Source: Arthrobacter sp. 9AX
GTDB taxonomy: Bacteria; Actinomycetota; Actinomycetes; Actinomycetales; Micrococcaceae
Direction: 5' to 3'
Assembly (NCBI RefSeq): GCF_902506095.1
Contig: NZ_LR733293.1
Location: forward strand, 3,718,264 to 3,782,263
Length of the DNA stretch: 64,000 bases
The notes under the pieces are model-generated. The model ran no database searches, was not told where the DNA came from, and was given only the letters and a program-made list of their open reading frames with translations. Positions 23,947 through 30,547 of this stretch are shown piece by piece; position 1 is the first letter of the stretch; each line of letters begins with the position of its first letter. The position numbers were made by a program, and so were the translations under genes.

Positions 23947-25077
23947 TTAGGCGTCGACGAACGTGGCTTTCACGATTGCGGACGGGCGGACCACGTCCAC
24001 CTCGGCGCGGGTTTCGACGCGGGCCTGCAGCGTGTTCTTGGCGAACCCGGAGGAGGCGTCCCAGTCGACGTGCGTGCGCCCGTCCGTGCTGACGTTGGCG
24101 GAACCCTCACCCAGTACCCAGGCGGTGTTACTGGGTACCAGTCCGGACAGGGCTACCGGCTTACCCCAAACCCGCCTGGTCTCCTCGTTGACCGCCGTCC
24201 CGAGGTCGAACGCACCGGAGCTGTTGCGCTTGGTGACGATTCCTTCCCAGTCGGTCGGGTTGAGGATGACGACGTTCGCGGTCTCGCCGCTGTTGTCGAA
24301 GATCGACAGCGCCTTCCGGATGGAGACCAGGTCGTCGACCTGGCCAGCGGGTGCCGTGTAGAGCTGGATGCCGGAGGTGTTGTTCAGGCCGGTGAAGTTC
24401 TCCCCGGTGCCGTCCCCGTTCAGGACCTGGTCCTCAATTTCGAGCTGAATGGCGTACTGCAGCTCGGACTGGACGAACAGGTCCAGGTTGGTGAAGTCCT
24501 CCAGGTCGTAGCGGTTCACCGGCTCGGAGAGGGTGGCCACGATCTTGAGGCGCTTCTCGAAGCTCTGCAGGGTCATTGCCGAGACGGGCTTGGTTGCGCC
24601 CGGGGCCACCACGCTGGCGTTGGGAGTGCGGCTGACCTGCCGGAGGATTGAGTAGACCGCAGCGCGGCGCACGACCGGGAGTGCCTGCAGGAAGCTTTGC
24701 AGCGGCTTGGCCAGGGTCAGCGGGTTGGCCACCACAAGCGGGGTGTCCACAATCTGCGAACCCGTGGTGATGAGCGCCTTGGACCCGGCAGGCTTTATCG
24801 ACTGGGCAATCTTCCGGCCAAAGGCCTTGGAGTTGAAGTCCAGGTACTCGGTGCCGCCGTCGAGCGGTTCGCCGTCGACGGGGGCCGACTTGCCAATGGC
24901 GTCCAGGAGCGCACGGCCCTTGGTGCCCCGGGCGAAGTCCTCCGCTGCCTTGAGCGTGGCCTCAACGTCTGCGTTCTCGGCGTCCGTGAGGTTACGTCCG
25001 GCCTTGATTGCAGACCCGACCAGCTCCTGGGCTGCGGCCAGCGCCAGGCTGCGTTCGGTGTTTGTCTTGAAGTGCAT
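23947..25077 (-). CDS. HK97-fold phage major capsid protein
   Basis: A 376-residue capsid protein. The N-terminal 60 residues form the helical delta/scaffold-like region (LALAAAQELVGSAIKAGRNLTDAENADVEATLKAAEDF). Then comes the HK97 fold: the E-loop area, the QSFEKRLKIVATLSEPVNRYDLEDF strand and spine helix, and the A-domain (VVILNPTDWEGIVTKR...WGKPVALSGLVPSNTAWVLGEG). The start is ATG 25,077, with AAAGGAG upstream. No protease, portal, terminase or tail gene accompanies it. It is either a relic or a satellite capsid subunit that works with a helper phage. An encapsulin is less likely, given the delta region and the phage context. Confidence 0.88.
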   Translation of the reverse strand: MHFKTNTERSLALAAAQELVGSAIKAGRNLTDAENADVEATLKAAEDFARGTKGRALLDAIGKSAPVDGEPLDGGTEYLDFNSKAFGRKIAQSIKPAGSKALITTGSQIVDTPLVVANPLTLAKPLQSFLQALPVVRRAAVYSILRQVSRTPNASVVAPGATKPVSAMTLQSFEKRLKIVATLSEPVNRYDLEDFTNLDLFVQSELQYAIQLEIEDQVLNGDGTGENFTGLNNTSGIQLYTAPAGQVDDLVSIRKALSIFDNSGETANVVILNPTDWEGIVTKRNSSGAFDLGTAVNEETRRVWGKPVALSGLVPSNTAWVLGEGSANVSTDGRTHVDWDASSGFAKNTLQARVETRAEVDVVRPSAIVKATFVDA

Positions 25078-25085
25078 TTTGGGTG

Positions 25086-25146
25086 CTCCTTTCGAGAGCG
25101 GTAGAGGTGTGGACGCCTGGAGGCGTCCGTTTCTACGGCTCGAAAG
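25086..25146 (-). promoter_or_regulatory. Structured leader covering the capsid gene's ribosome site
   Basis: Three nested inverted repeats: outer CTTTCGAG/CTCGAAAG (25,089-25,096 with 25,139-25,146), middle GTAGA/TCTAC, inner GGACGCCT/AGGCGTCC (25,111-25,128). In the capsid mRNA the 3' strand of the outer stem ends in GAAAG, which is part of the GAAAGGAG ribosome site. Folding would therefore occlude initiation. It may act as a translational switch, or partly as a terminator for the opposite strand. Confidence 0.5.
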
Positions 25147-25395
25147 GACTAGCGGGCCTTGAAGCTTCGCTCCTCGCGGACCTTGCCCTTGCGGGTCCTC
25201 GGTCGGCTGGTGCGTCGGTTCCTTGGCTGGCTGCAGTTCGACTGCCGTGAAAGCGCTGGCGGGACCTTCGACCGGAGACGGACCCTTGCGGGCTGGCCTG
25301 ACCGGGCTGGGGTGCCCTGGCTTTCGTTTCCAGGGGAACACGCATTTTGGGTGTCACACAACCAGGCACGGTTGCAGTTGTGGTTTCCTGTAGAG

Positions 25396-26025
25396 GTGGC
25401 TGACCAACTCGCCCTTTTGGGCATCATCGCAACTGTCGTCCTTGGGCTGGGAGCAATAGCTGCCACTATTTACGTTTTCCGCAAGCAAAGTCCTCGCCGT
25501 GAATTTTCCTACGACTTACGGGCGACTCCGCTCGTAAGCGGCGCGGTGCGGGGTTCGGACAGGCTGACCCTAGCTTACGACGGCTCCCCGGTAACCAACC
25601 CGTACCTGGTCACTTTGCAGCTCGCGTCCAGCGGACGAGCCGACATCACCTCGTCCAGCTTCGACGGGGACAAGCCAATCCTGTTCGAACTCAATGTTCC
25701 GATCCTCGCCGAAATCGAGCAGACCCCAAGTACCAGTACCGTCAGTGCACAGCTGCAGTACAACGGCGAAGGGTCCGTAATCCAGCTCCCCCCGTCACTG
25801 CTGCCAAAGGGCTTCGGCATCCGAGCGTCCTACGTCTGCGACGGCGAACCCACTCTTGAACCCAAGATCGAGCTGGCTGACATAACCATTCGAGATGGGA
25901 TTCGATCTTTCGGGGAGAAGAACAAACTCTGGCTCAATGCAGCCGTTTTCGCGATTGGTGTGGCAGCGGCGGGGCTTGGTGCTCTGCTCGCCGAGTCCAT
26001 CATCTTCAAGGGTCTCACTCCCTGA
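25396..26025 (+). CDS. Membrane protein with two TM helices, candidate cargo gene of the element
   Basis: A 209-residue protein if the GTG at 25,396 is the start; an in-frame upstream extension to 25,159 exists but is Arg-rich and unconvincing. TM helix 1 (LALLGIIATVVLGLGAIAATIYVF) is followed by a beta-rich domain (FSYDLRATPLVSG...LTLAYDGSPVTNPYLVTLQLASSGRADITSSSFDG). TM helix 2 is near the C terminus (LNAAVFAIGVAAAGLGALL). I have seen similar domain patterns in actinobacterial hypothetical proteins but know no function. It is the only element gene on the plus strand and lies against the att site, the usual place for cargo such as exclusion or defence genes. Confidence 0.65.
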   Translation: MADQLALLGIIATVVLGLGAIAATIYVFRKQSPRREFSYDLRATPLVSGAVRGSDRLTLAYDGSPVTNPYLVTLQLASSGRADITSSSFDGDKPILFELNVPILAEIEQTPSTSTVSAQLQYNGEGSVIQLPPSLLPKGFGIRASYVCDGEPTLEPKIELADITIRDGIRSFGEKNKLWLNAAVFAIGVAAAGLGALLAESIIFKGLTP

Positions 26026-26032
26026 AAACCAA

Positions 26033-26070
26033 GACCCAGTAGGACAGCCACCAGCGTGGCGATGGCGTAC
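26033..26070. other. attR-type junction (pilin N-terminal side)
   Basis: The element arm GACCCAGTAGGACAGCCA (26,035-26,052 region) meets CCAG (26,051-26,054) and then chromosomal pilin codons. Placing this arm in front of CCAG and the arm from the other end after it gives an interrupted palindrome. GACCCAGTAGGAC faces GTCCTGCTGGGTC with one mismatch, about 10 bp either side of the core, as expected for an attP bound by a serine-integrase dimer. Confidence 0.8.
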
Positions 26071-26297
26071 TCCGCCGTTGCCATTCCGGCTTCAGATCCC
26101 AGCAGGCTCCGCATGCCGGTACGCCGCCGCGCTGTTGCTCCAGGGTAGAGCTCCACCACATTCGGCGGCAGCAGGGTGTTCCCGGCCCGGGGTGCGCGGG
26201 CGGGTTGGGCCGGAGCGGTGTGCTGTTTGGTGCTTTGCCGGGCTGCTGCGAGCGCTGCGGTTCCGGCGGCGTAGTGGCGGTCCTGGTTGATGGACAT
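26051..26297 (-). pseudogene. 5' fragment of interrupted DUF4244 / Flp-pilin-like gene
   Basis: Eighty-two codons from ATG 26,297. An N-terminal region of about 60 residues is followed by GMRSLLGSEAG-MATAEYAIATL, then the frame enters element DNA at the CTG codon 26,054. The G before M, with E at +5 and Y at +6, is the cleavage motif of Flp-type prepilins, and the rest of the hydrophobic helix is on the 16.8-kb fragment. In the present state the frame continues for about 74 foreign residues antisense to the cargo gene, so no normal pilin can be made. An AAAGGAA site lies upstream. Confidence 0.85.
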
Positions 26298-26317
26298 GCG
26301 GTGGTTCCTTTCTGTGG

Positions 26318-26335
26318 GCCGGCAGGATTGCCGGC
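26318..26335 (-). promoter_or_regulatory. Hairpin in the pilin leader
   Basis: GCCGGC repeated in inverted orientation with a 6-nt loop, 20 nt upstream of the pilin ATG in the tadC-pilin gap (138 bp). Such intergenic hairpins often mark processing sites that raise pilin mRNA above that of the assembly genes; that reading is an inference. Confidence 0.35.
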
Positions 26336-26435
26336 TGGTTTTGACTCTTCCCGGCCGGACCGCGCGCAGTAAGGCCGGCTGCCGCGTAAGTGGACAAGTT
26401 GCAGTGGTTCTCTGTTGTGGAGGGAAAGATCAGAT

Positions 26436-27068
26436 TTAGGCGCCGGACGGGACCAACGCCAGCAGGACGGGCACCACGCCCAGGCAGATGAACGCCGGAA
26501 GCGAACACAGGCCAAGCGGGACCACCAGCTTGACGCCGAGGGACGCTGCCCGCTTTTCCGCTGCGCGGAACCTTTCCCTGCGAAGCCTGGCTGCCTGGGC
26601 GTAGAGAATCGCCGAAGAGGGCGCTCCGGTAAGAGCGGCGAACCCCAAGGCATCCCGCAACTCCAGAATCGCCGGCAGCCGGACGGCTGAGCTGCGCCAG
26701 GCGGTCTCCCAGTCGGCCCCTATCGCCAGCGCCGAAACCACTGGCCGGAGCGACTCGCGGTACTGGACGGACGCGGACGCCGAGACCAGGTCAAGGGAAC
26801 GACCAATGCCGGACCCGGCGTCCAGCATGGCGGCAACGAGTTCAAGCATCATGGCGGTGTCCTGCAGGCCATCAGGGCCATCACGCGTCCTGGTCTTCCG
26901 GCCTGCGGATCGTTGATGGGATCCTGCGCGGCCCAGAGCATCAGCACCGTGAACAGCGGACAGGGCGATCAGCCGTTTGCGGGCGCGGTCCTTCCCTGTG
27001 CAGATAAGGCATGCTGCCGTGGCCAGAATGGTTATGAGCGGGAGCGCCTGCAGCAAGGGTTCGGTCAT
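26436..27068 (-). CDS. tadC: TadC-type inner-membrane pilus assembly protein
   Basis: A 210-residue membrane protein with a type II secretion F domain (GLQDTAMMLELVAAMLDAGSGIGRSLDLVSAS) and terminal hydrophobic helices (GVKLVVPLGLCSLPAFICLGVVPVLLALV). Its ATG overlaps the tadB stop (ATGA). It forms the membrane platform with TadB. It reads toward the pilin gene with a 138-bp gap. Confidence 0.85.
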   Translation of the reverse strand: MTEPLLQALPLITILATAACLICTGKDRARKRLIALSAVHGADALGRAGSHQRSAGRKTRTRDGPDGLQDTAMMLELVAAMLDAGSGIGRSLDLVSASASVQYRESLRPVVSALAIGADWETAWRSSAVRLPAILELRDALGFAALTGAPSSAILYAQAARLRRERFRAAEKRAASLGVKLVVPLGLCSLPAFICLGVVPVLLALVPSGA

Positions 27069-27901
27069 GGCCGGCCCGCACCTGCTGCTGCCGCCACCAA
27101 CCGCGCGGACCACACCCGGCCGGCCACGGTGAGGGCAATGCCGGCGACGAGCGCCGCCAGTCCCAGTGGCGTGCCCAGCAGAATGGCCAGCGGATCAACG
27201 CCGAGAGCCATGCCAAGTCCCAGTCCCATCAGTGGAAGCCAGGTCAGCAGCCTGACGGTCGCCTTGGGCCCTGCGAGCGCCGTCTGCCGTGCGGCATCGG
27301 CATCGTCCTCCACTTCCAGCTGCGCCGCGAACCTTGTCAGTACGTCGGCCAGGGGGCAGCCACTTGCTTCCGCGATGTCAAAGCACGCGGCCAGCTGGGA
27401 CCAGATCCGGCATTCCCGGTCCGTGCGCGGAAAAGCCGCAGGCACTGAGCGCCTGATGGCCTCCGACACGGGAGCCCCGGTCCCCGCGGCGGCGCGGGCG
27501 GCAGCCAGCATGGCCCCTGATCCCTTGGTCAGCCCGGTAGCCTGCTGCCCCGCAGTTGGGCCGTCAGAGGGGGTCTGGCTGCCCCCGCCGTATACGAACC
27601 ACAGCTCGTCCCACAGCCGGCCCGGCGTCCGCCCTCCTTTCAGCAGCGCGGCCAACTGCTGCACCACCAGGGTCATCGGCACCGCCGAACCTTGACTTGC
27701 CGCACCCGGACCTGCCGAACCCGAACGTGCCGCCTTACCGGCTCCCGGCCTGACCCGCAGCACCAGGCGGGCCCACGGACTGCCAGGAGCTGACGAAGCA
27801 CCGCCGGCAGTGGCACGGCGAAACCTTGCTGCCGCACTCCGGGGCGGGCGAAGGACCAACAGCACAGCCAGCGCCAGGGCTGCCACCAGGACAACCGTCA
27901 C
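27065..27901 (-). CDS. tadB: TadB-type inner-membrane pilus assembly protein
   Basis: A 278-residue protein with an N-terminal TM helix (VTVVLVAALALAVLLVL), a cytoplasmic F-domain helix bundle (LVVQQLAALLKGGRTPGRLWDEL...CFDIAEASGCPLADVLTRFAAQLE) and two C-terminal TM helices. The start is GTG 27,901, overlapping the tadA stop as GTGA. It partners TadC as the platform on which the TadA ATPase acts. Confidence 0.84.
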   Translation of the reverse strand: MTVVLVAALALAVLLVLRPPRSAAARFRRATAGGASSAPGSPWARLVLRVRPGAGKAARSGSAGPGAASQGSAVPMTLVVQQLAALLKGGRTPGRLWDELWFVYGGGSQTPSDGPTAGQQATGLTKGSGAMLAAARAAAGTGAPVSEAIRRSVPAAFPRTDRECRIWSQLAACFDIAEASGCPLADVLTRFAAQLEVEDDADAARQTALAGPKATVRLLTWLPLMGLGLGMALGVDPLAILLGTPLGLAALVAGIALTVAGRVWSARLVAAAAGAGRP

Positions 27902-29217
27902 AGGCCCGGACCCGGTTCCAGTCCCAGCCGCCCGGCGAGGGCAGGCCATGCGGGCCCGGGAGCAGCCACGCCGTCCCGGGATTCGAGGGCAGGCAGGACG
28001 CGAAGCCCGTGGGGACCGTCTTCGATCAGGCCGAGGCAGGTCACTTCCCTGCCGCGGATGGTCCTTTCAACGTGGACCACCACGTCCAGGGCGCTGGCGG
28101 CCTGGAGCCGGACGCCGTCCGGGCTCAGTCCGGCGAGGGCGCCAAGTGCCGTGAGCCGGGCCGGAACCGCGGTGGCGGTGTTGGCGTGGATGGTGCCGCC
28201 TCCACCGCTGTGCCCGGTGTTCATCGCCGTCAGCAATTCCCGGACCTCGGCGCCGCGGCACTCTCCCACCACCAGCCGGTCGGGCCGCATGCGCAGGGCC
28301 TGCCGGACGAGCTCGCCCAGGCCCACTTCACCGCCGCCTTCAAGATTCCCGTGCCGGGATTCGAGGGAAACCACGTGCGGGTGGACCGGGTTGAGCTCGG
28401 AAGCATCCTCTATGAGGACCAGCCTCTCCTCCGGCGCACAGAGTCCCAGCAGAGCGGACAACAGCGTGGTCTTGCCGGAACCGGTGGCACCACTGATCAG
28501 GAAGCTCAGCCGTAGTGTCAGCACCCGTTCCAGAACGTCCCTCATGTGGGGGCTGAACATGCCGGCCACCTGCAGCTCTTCCATGCTGAATACCCGCTCC
28601 CGCCGGATCCTGACGCTGAGCAGTGTTCCTGCCGTGGACACCGGCGGCAGCACCGCGTGGACGCGGTAGCCGCCGGCCAGCCGCACATCCACGCAGGGAG
28701 ATCCGTCATCCAGGCGCCGCCCGCCCGCAGCAACAAGCCTGCAGGCCAGCGCCCGCAACTGGGCTTCATCACCGAACGCCACCGGGACGCGCTCGATGCC
28801 CCGGCCGCGGTCCACCCACACCGAGTCCGGAGCGTTCACGAAGATGTCCGTGACTCCCGGATCACGGGTGAGTGCCTGGAGGGGTCCGAGTCCGTTCAGC
28901 TCGGCGCTGATGCGTTCCACCGCCGCGAGCGAACCGGCCGTGCCCAGCAGCTTGCCGGTGGCCTGCACCGCGGCCGCCACCCGGGACGGCGTCACAGCGC
29001 CGGCTTCGGCCATCATGGACTCGCGGACCGATTCCAGCAGCCCGGCGTCAACGGGCTGGCGTTCCCTCTGGCGGGGGTCGCGGCGCGGGTCCCTGCGCTT
29101 GCTTCCACCGGACTGGCTGTCACGAAGTGGGCTTCCACCGGACTGGCCTTCCATCAGCCGGGCATGCCGCCGCAGCCCGTCGGCGGTGCCGGAGCCGCGC
29201 GGGCTTTGCTGCGTCAT
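27898..29217 (-). CDS. tadA: TadA/CpaF secretion ATPase
   Basis: A 439-residue type II/IV secretion ATPase that powers pilus assembly. A basic, low-complexity N terminus (1-55) precedes the domain. Walker A is LISGATGSGKTTLLSALL. The Asp box reads RLVLIEDASELNP, Walker B is RPDRLVVGECRGAEV and the His box is GHSGGGGTIHAN. The ATG overlaps the cpaE stop (ATGA). It is a cytoplasmic hexamer by family knowledge. Confidence 0.93.
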   Translation of the reverse strand: MTQQSPRGSGTADGLRRHARLMEGQSGGSPLRDSQSGGSKRRDPRRDPRQRERQPVDAGLLESVRESMMAEAGAVTPSRVAAAVQATGKLLGTAGSLAAVERISAELNGLGPLQALTRDPGVTDIFVNAPDSVWVDRGRGIERVPVAFGDEAQLRALACRLVAAGGRRLDDGSPCVDVRLAGGYRVHAVLPPVSTAGTLLSVRIRRERVFSMEELQVAGMFSPHMRDVLERVLTLRLSFLISGATGSGKTTLLSALLGLCAPEERLVLIEDASELNPVHPHVVSLESRHGNLEGGGEVGLGELVRQALRMRPDRLVVGECRGAEVRELLTAMNTGHSGGGGTIHANTATAVPARLTALGALAGLSPDGVRLQAASALDVVVHVERTIRGREVTCLGLIEDGPHGLRVLPALESRDGVAAPGPAWPALAGRLGLEPGPGL

Positions 29218-30413
29218 CCGAGCTCCCCGGCGGACAATTCGTCACCGAGAGAATCGAGCACGGCCGCAGCAAAATGCCGCACGTTGCGCCGCTTCCCGAG
29301 TTCCAGGAGGCGGCCTGACTCCATGGCCGCAGCCACGCCGCGGAGCTCAGGGACGCGGGCCTGCACGGGAAGACCGACGGCCTCGGAAATAAGTGTGCCG
29401 TCCAGCGCAGCCCCCGGCCGTCCCCGGACAAGGAGCCCGGCCTCAACGGGCGGGAACTCGTGAAGCAGCCGCACCGCTGCCACGGCCGCCTTCAGCTGGG
29501 CTGGAACCACCATCATGATCCGGTCGCAGTCCCAGGCGTAGGATTGGAGCGGTCCGGCTCCCCTGCCGATGTCCAGCACCACCAGCTCATATCCCCTGCG
29601 TGCGGCGTCAAGCACCCCGGTGGTGGTGGGTGCGGCCACCGGCACGGGCTGTTCCCGGCTTGCGGGCCACGAGAGGAACGAGAATCCTCCCGAGACGGGC
29701 AGTGAATCCGACAGTTGGCTTGAATCGATGCTGCCCCGCGCTTCGGAGAGATCGGGCCAGCGCAGGCCGGGGCTTTCCTCGGCGGCCAAGGCGAGTTCGA
29801 TTCCGCCGCCCCACGGGTCACCGTCAATGAGCAGCACCCGTGCCCCCATCCGCGCAGCCGCCTGAGCTATCCAGACCGCAGCCGTGGTGGCTCCCGCCCC
29901 GCCGCATCCGCCCGTTACGCCGAGGATGATCCCGCCGGGGCCGGGCGCACGGGAGCGGCTGAGGTGGTCCGCGAGCCACGCCGCGGCATCGGGAAGCACC
30001 GCCACCCGCTCGGCCCCGAGCGCCGCAGCGAGGTGCCAGAGGCTGTCGCCTTCACCATCCAGGCCGACCAGGACCGCCGGTGCCCGCCGCCGGGGCGGCA
30101 ACTCGCGGATGTCGCTTCCCACCAGGACCGCTGCTGCGCCATCCCAGTGCCGGGCGCCTTCCAACGCGTCGCCAACAACACGAAGACGCGCACCGGCCGC
30201 CGCCACGATGCGCTCCACCTCCCCGCGCAAAACGGAAGATGAGCTCACCAGCAGCACCTCTTCCGCGCTGTCCGGCAACCAGGCGTCGGGTGGCCCGCCC
30301 AAGCCCGCATGCAAACCCGGCGGCCCCGGCAGGAGCCCGACATCAGGGTGCCGGGATGCGAGCCCGGCAAGGCCCGGATCAGGGTGGGAGGGGGTCAACT
30401 GATGCCTGCTCAT
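29214..30413 (-). CDS. cpaE: CpaE-like / septum-site-determining-type ATPase of the Tad locus
   Basis: A 399-residue protein with an N-terminal receiver-like region and a ParA/MinD-family domain. The deviant Walker A is GVTGGCGGAGATTAAVW, followed by RVLLIDGDPWGGG and YELVVLDIGRGAG. CpaE-like proteins localise Tad machines at the pole or septum. The ATG at 30,413 is preferred; an in-frame start 40 codons upstream lacks conservation. It is the first gene of the ATGA-coupled chain cpaE-tadA-tadB-tadC. Confidence 0.86.
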   Translation of the reverse strand: MSRHQLTPSHPDPGLAGLASRHPDVGLLPGPPGLHAGLGGPPDAWLPDSAEEVLLVSSSSVLRGEVERIVAAAGARLRVVGDALEGARHWDGAAAVLVGSDIRELPPRRRAPAVLVGLDGEGDSLWHLAAALGAERVAVLPDAAAWLADHLSRSRAPGPGGIILGVTGGCGGAGATTAAVWIAQAAARMGARVLLIDGDPWGGGIELALAAEESPGLRWPDLSEARGSIDSSQLSDSLPVSGGFSFLSWPASREQPVPVAAPTTTGVLDAARRGYELVVLDIGRGAGPLQSYAWDCDRIMMVVPAQLKAAVAAVRLLHEFPPVEAGLLVRGRPGAALDGTLISEAVGLPVQARVPELRGVAAAMESGRLLELGKRRNVRHFAAAVLDSLGDELSAGELG

Positions 30414-30547
30414 GGACCCACTGTCCGCTCCCCTGCCCGGAGGGATAAGGAGGCCAGTGCCGTATGTGCACAAAGCGGCCTCCACGGGCCCTGTGCAGGA
30501 AGAGTCCCGGCGGCAAGCACCCGCGGGAGACAAGGCAGAATTGGAAC

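Larger units (their letters stand above)
16827..26054. mobile_element. 9.2-kb phiRv1-like integrated element (prophage remnant or phage satellite) in the pilin gene
   Basis: The boundaries are set by the broken DUF4244 gene and by matching half-sites. Contents in minus-strand order: major capsid protein, origin-like region, small membrane protein, two small ORFs, primase/helicase, two small ORFs, two further small ORFs and a serine integrase. One plus-strand membrane protein sits at the far end. There is no portal, terminase, protease, tail or lysis gene, and no FtsK/TraB-type transfer gene. It is therefore neither a complete prophage nor a conjugative AICE. The known element it most resembles is mycobacterial phiRv1: similar size, large serine integrase, replication protein and capsid gene. 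That comparison is from family knowledge. Mobility here is inferred. Confidence 0.85.

Noticed and set aside
23947-25077. HK97-fold protein as an encapsulin nanocompartment
   Set aside because: It has a phage-type N-terminal delta region, lies in an integrase-bearing element, and no cargo enzyme is encoded beside it.
16827-26054. Element as an actinomycete integrative conjugative element
   Set aside because: It has a prim-pol and an integrase, but no FtsK/TraB-type transfer protein. The capsid gene points to a phage-related origin.
25830-26297. A 155-residue open frame starting with the DUF4244 N terminus
   Set aside because: Only the first 82 codons are pilin. The rest is antisense to the cargo gene and lies inside the element, so this is a chimeric frame made by the insertion.
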